Below, in pieces: positions 35,508 to 37,556 of a stretch of DNA of 37,556 nt; position 1 is the first letter of the stretch, and every line of letters starts with the position of its first letter. Both the position numbers and the translations under genes were made by a program. Source of the stretch: an uncultured Acidobacteriota bacterium (GTDB lineage Bacteria; Acidobacteriota; CAIWXX01); contig CAIWXX010000081.1 of the NCBI GenBank assembly GCA_903916735.1, positions 1 through 37,556 on the forward strand, in the 5' to 3' direction. Below the pieces are notes generated by a model, which saw only the letters and a list, made by a program, of their open reading frames with translations, was not told where the DNA came from and did no database searches.

Positions 35508-35567
35508 CGTAGACGTGGTCATGGTCATGGACGAATCATGCTGAGCTCGTTGACGTTCACGTCTACG
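35508..35567. repeat. 10-bp inverted repeat related to the hairpin at 34743
   Basis: CGTAGACGTG (35508-35517) and CACGTCTACG (35558-35567) are perfect inverted arms with a 40-nt interval. The arm shares the GTAGACGTG core with the element at 34743-34788. Confidence 0.5.
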
Positions 35568-35660
35568 TTTACGAACGCACCGCCTTCACCAAGCTTCGGT
35601 TTCCCAGTGAATTCTCAAACCCTTCAGATCATGCTGTCGTCGCCGCCTAGAGACCGGGGA

Positions 35661-35719
35661 GCGGAGGAGCGGAGGTGAGCAGGCCCAATCGCCCCACGCC
35701 TGCTCATCAGCTCCTCCGC
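35661..35719. repeat. GC-rich two-step hairpin after the MCP gene
   Basis: The inner stem TGAGCAGGC/GCCTGCTCA (35676-35684, 35698-35706) and outer stem GCGGAGGAG/CTCCTCCGC (35661-35669, 35711-35719) form an extended hairpin about 80 nt past the MCP stop. There is no T-run on the minus strand; it may stabilise the mRNA 3' end or be a repeat element. Confidence 0.5.
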
Positions 35720-35801
35720 CGTCTCGATACCCCCGCATGTTTCATGTGCAGTCTCGATGCCCCCGGATTTGGCTGCCCCTTTTATGTTGTCGATCCAGCT
35801 A

Positions 35802-37556
35802 TCAAAACTCCTTCAACCCCTCTTCATCCATCGGGATGATGTCATCCGCGTTGATCATCTCAACCTGTTTTCTATCGCCGGCTTTCTTCAACACAGGCTT
35901 GGCCAGCATTTTTTTCTGTTTCGGATCAACCTGAGCACCGATGGCGACGCGCTGCTGCTGCTTGTGCTCGGAACCCGGCGCCGCTTGAGGAGGAGCCTGG
36001 TGGAGGTGTTGGGGTTGACGGTGGACCACTGCGGCCGCGGCAGGCCTGCTCTGAGCCGCCTGTGTGATCGTGAACTGGGCGATCATGGTCTGCAATTGCT
36101 CGGCCATCGAGCTGAGCTCTTCGGCAGCGCTGGCCGATTCCTCGGAGTTGGCCGCATTCTGCTGCGTCACCTTATCGAGTTGCGCTACGGCCACATTGAC
36201 CTGATCGATCCCTTGTGATTGTTCACCTGATGCCGCGGCAATTTCGGCGATAAGGTCATTCACCTTCTTGACGCTCACGGCGATCATCTCGAACGCCTTT
36301 GACACATCAATGGAAATCTTGACCCCGTCGTCGGCGTTCTTGACGGACTCGCTGATCATGTCGGCTGTGTTCTTGGCTGCCTGAGAGCTCCTCTGCGCCA
36401 GGTTTCGGACCTCCTCGGCCACCACGGCGAATCCTCTTCCGGCCTCGCCCGCACGGGCCGCCTCGACAGCCGCGTTGAGTGCGAGCAGGTTGGTCTGGAT
36501 GGCGATCTCGTCGATTGTCTTGACGATCTTGGCCGTCTGGTCGGACGACTCTTTTATCTTGTTGATGGACAGGGACATTTTGTTCATTGCATCAGCCCCT
36601 GTCTTTGCGTTGCCGTTCGCCTCTTCGGCCAGGGCCTTGGCTTGAGTGGCATTCCCTGCGTTTTGCTTGGTCACCGATGACATCTCTTCGAGGCTGCTGG
36701 AGACCTCCTCGAGCGAGCTCGCCTGTTCGCTGGTCCCTTGGGACAAGGTCTGGCTTCCGGAAGCGATCTCCTGGCTGGTCGATGATACCTGTTCAGTAGC
36801 CTCTGAAACCTGCATGAGGGCCGTATCCAGGTTGTCGACCGCTGTATTCAGAGCATTCTTGATCTTGGCGAGATCGCCCTTGTAATCGCCCTTCACGCGC
36901 GCGGTCATATCGCGCACCGCGACTTTTTCGAGCACCTCGGCTGCCTCGTTGACCGGACCCACGACCGCGTCCAAGGTCATGTTGACACCCTCGACGACCT
37001 TGCGGAAATCTCCTTGATGCTTCGTCGCATCTGCACGGGTCGCGAGCCTGCCATCAATGGCCGCCTTCGACAATAAATCGGCATCGTTGACCAGCCCATT
37101 CACCGCATCGATGCACTGGTTGAGGTTGTTCTTGATCGAGTTGAAGTCGCCATTGTAACTGTCGGTGATCTTCTTCGGGATGTCGCCCTTGCTGATACGG
37201 TCTACAAATTCTGCCGCGACGTTGAGCGGACCGATCACCGCGTCGAGCGTATCGTTGACGCCCTGCACAATTTTGCGGAAGTCGCCCTGGTGTTTGCTTG
37301 CATCGGCGCGCGTCGCCAGTTTGCCCTCATTGGCCGCCTTCGCCAATACACCGGCATCACTGCTCAGCCCATTCACCGCATCGATGCACTGGTTGAGGTT
37401 GTTCTTGATCTCGTTGAAGTCGCCGTTGTAACTGTCGGTGATCTTCTTCGGGATGTCGCCCTTGCTGATGCGATCTACAAATTCCGCAGCGACGTTGAGC
37501 GGACCGATCACCGCGTCAAGGCAGTCATCAACGCCCTGAACGATCTTGCGGAAGTC
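35802..37556 (-). CDS. Methyl-accepting chemotaxis protein with tandem HAMP-like repeats (5' end outside window)
   Basis: The visible 584 C-terminal residues of a chemoreceptor are in frame to the right edge, so the N-terminus and any membrane or ligand domain are missing. The visible part begins with HAMP-like units of exactly 91 residues ([20 protein letters not shown], then [19 protein letters not shown] and an NGDFN-x-IKNNLNQ segment), two nearly identical and a third degenerate. The cytoplasmic coiled-coil signalling domain follows, with the conserved tip [38 protein letters not shown]. After that come an Ala/Gln/His-rich linker and an acidic tail ending [14 protein letters not shown], like tails of many deltaproteobacterial receptors. 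It presumably signals to the CheA in this window through a CheW and is modified by CheR, CheB and CheD. Confidence 0.95.
   Translation of the reverse strand, partial: DFRKIVQGVDDCLDAVIGPLNVAAEFVDRISKGDIPKKITDSYNGDFNEIKNNLNQCIDAVNGLSSDAGVLAKAANEGKLATRADASKHQGDFRKIVQGVNDTLDAVIGPLNVAAEFVDRISKGDIPKKITDSYNGDFNSIKNNLNQCIDAVNGLVNDADLLSKAAIDGRLATRADATKHQGDFRKVVEGVNMTLDAVVGPVNEAAEVLEKVAVRDMTARVKGDYKGDLAKIKNALNTAVDNLDTALMQVSEATEQVSSTSQEIASGSQTLSQGTSEQASSLEEVSSSLEEMSSVTKQNAGNATQAKALAEEANGNAKTGADAMNKMSLSINKIKESSDQTAKIVKTIDEIAIQTNLLALNAAVEAARAGEAGRGFAVVAEEVRNLAQRSSQAAKNTADMISESVKNADDGVKISIDVSKAFEMIAVSVKKVNDLIAEIAAASGEQSQGIDQVNVAVAQLDKVTQQNAANSEESASAAEELSSMAEQLQTMIAQFTITQAAQSRPAAAAVVHRQPQHLHQAPPQAAPGSEHKQQQRVAIGAQVDPKQKKMLAKPVLKKAGDRKQVEMINADDIIPMDEEGLKEF
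37023..37556 (-). repeat. 273-bp tandem repeats within the MCP gene
   Basis: One complete unit (37023-37295) is followed at the window edge by 261 bp of a second. They match almost base for base, for example TTGTAACTGTCGGTGATCTT at the same position in both, 273 bp apart. The third, more distal unit has diverged. The near identity suggests recent duplication or gene conversion. Confidence 0.85.

Larger units (their letters stand above)
35366..35801. other. Non-coding spacer between the MCP and the CheD paralogue
   Basis: These 436 bp have no convincing gene. They contain the CGTAGACGTG/CACGTCTACG inverted repeat (35508-35567), a large GC-rich hairpin (35661-35719), and a direct repeat GTCTCGATRCCCCCG starting at 35721 and 35751. 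Confidence 0.5.

Overview
The window looks like a chromosomal segment of a free-living, motile or surface-sensing Gram-negative bacterium with moderately high GC (about 58% in a sampled line of the macroglobulin gene). Evidence for a Gram-negative envelope is the Sec-exported giant proteins, including a bacterial alpha-2-macroglobulin. The chemotaxis gene style (CheA with two Hpt domains, CheX, CheD, an MCP with tandem HAMP-like repeats and a conserved acidic C-terminal tail) resembles Desulfobacterota (deltaproteobacteria-like) genomes. Several intergenic repeats resemble elements I recall from environmental Planctomycetes/Verrucomicrobia-type and related uncultured lineages. I cannot fix the phylum from this sequence. 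There are no rRNA or tRNA genes, CRISPR arrays or intact insertion sequences.

Region 1 (1-13,084) is an envelope/secreted-protein region. A secreted papain-family (C1A) cysteine protease is transcribed leftward and ends in a good hairpin terminator. Diverging from it are two giant exported proteins separated by one base: a 1757-residue protein of tandem beta-sandwich-like units with no recognised function, and a 1979-residue thioester-containing alpha-2-macroglobulin. They are almost certainly co-translated. This pair is the best candidate for an undescribed system.

Region 2 (13,085-14,901) is an accessory stretch. It holds a lower-GC metallo-beta-lactamase-fold hydrolase, a decayed serine hydrolase (class C beta-lactamase-like) that has lost its start codon and most of its body, a dispersed repeat, and a good sigma70-type promoter leading into an HDOD gene.

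Region 3 (14,902-29,441) is a large chemosensory and two-component block. The HDOD gene runs rightward and converges on a leftward run of about 13.6 kb. In transcription order this run is: hybrid kinase with an N-terminal degenerate receiver, Cache-PAS kinase, Rcp1-like response regulator, receiver-GAF-kinase-receiver hybrid, CheA, a possible 46-residue membrane peptide, CheR, CheD, CheY, CheX, CheB. Several junctions are 4-base overlaps or very short gaps. No separate cheW is present, although CheA carries a C-terminal CheW-like domain.

Region 4 (29,442-34,153) holds two rightward response regulators (a CheY-like protein and a NarL/FixJ type) behind a strong promoter. They are bracketed by two direct copies of a roughly 110-bp hairpin repeat. 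A 953-residue HisKA_3 sensor kinase converges on them and is the likely partner of the NarL-type regulator.

Region 5 (34,154-37,556) has long non-coding, repeat-rich spacers around a divergent CheD paralogue that lacks the catalytic Cys and Thr. Beyond it is the 3' part of a methyl-accepting chemotaxis protein with 91-residue tandem HAMP-like repeats that runs off the right edge. Together, regions 3-5 describe a complete signalling core (receptor, kinase, methyltransferase, methylesterase, deamidase, phosphatase, response regulators) with several extra kinases wired in.
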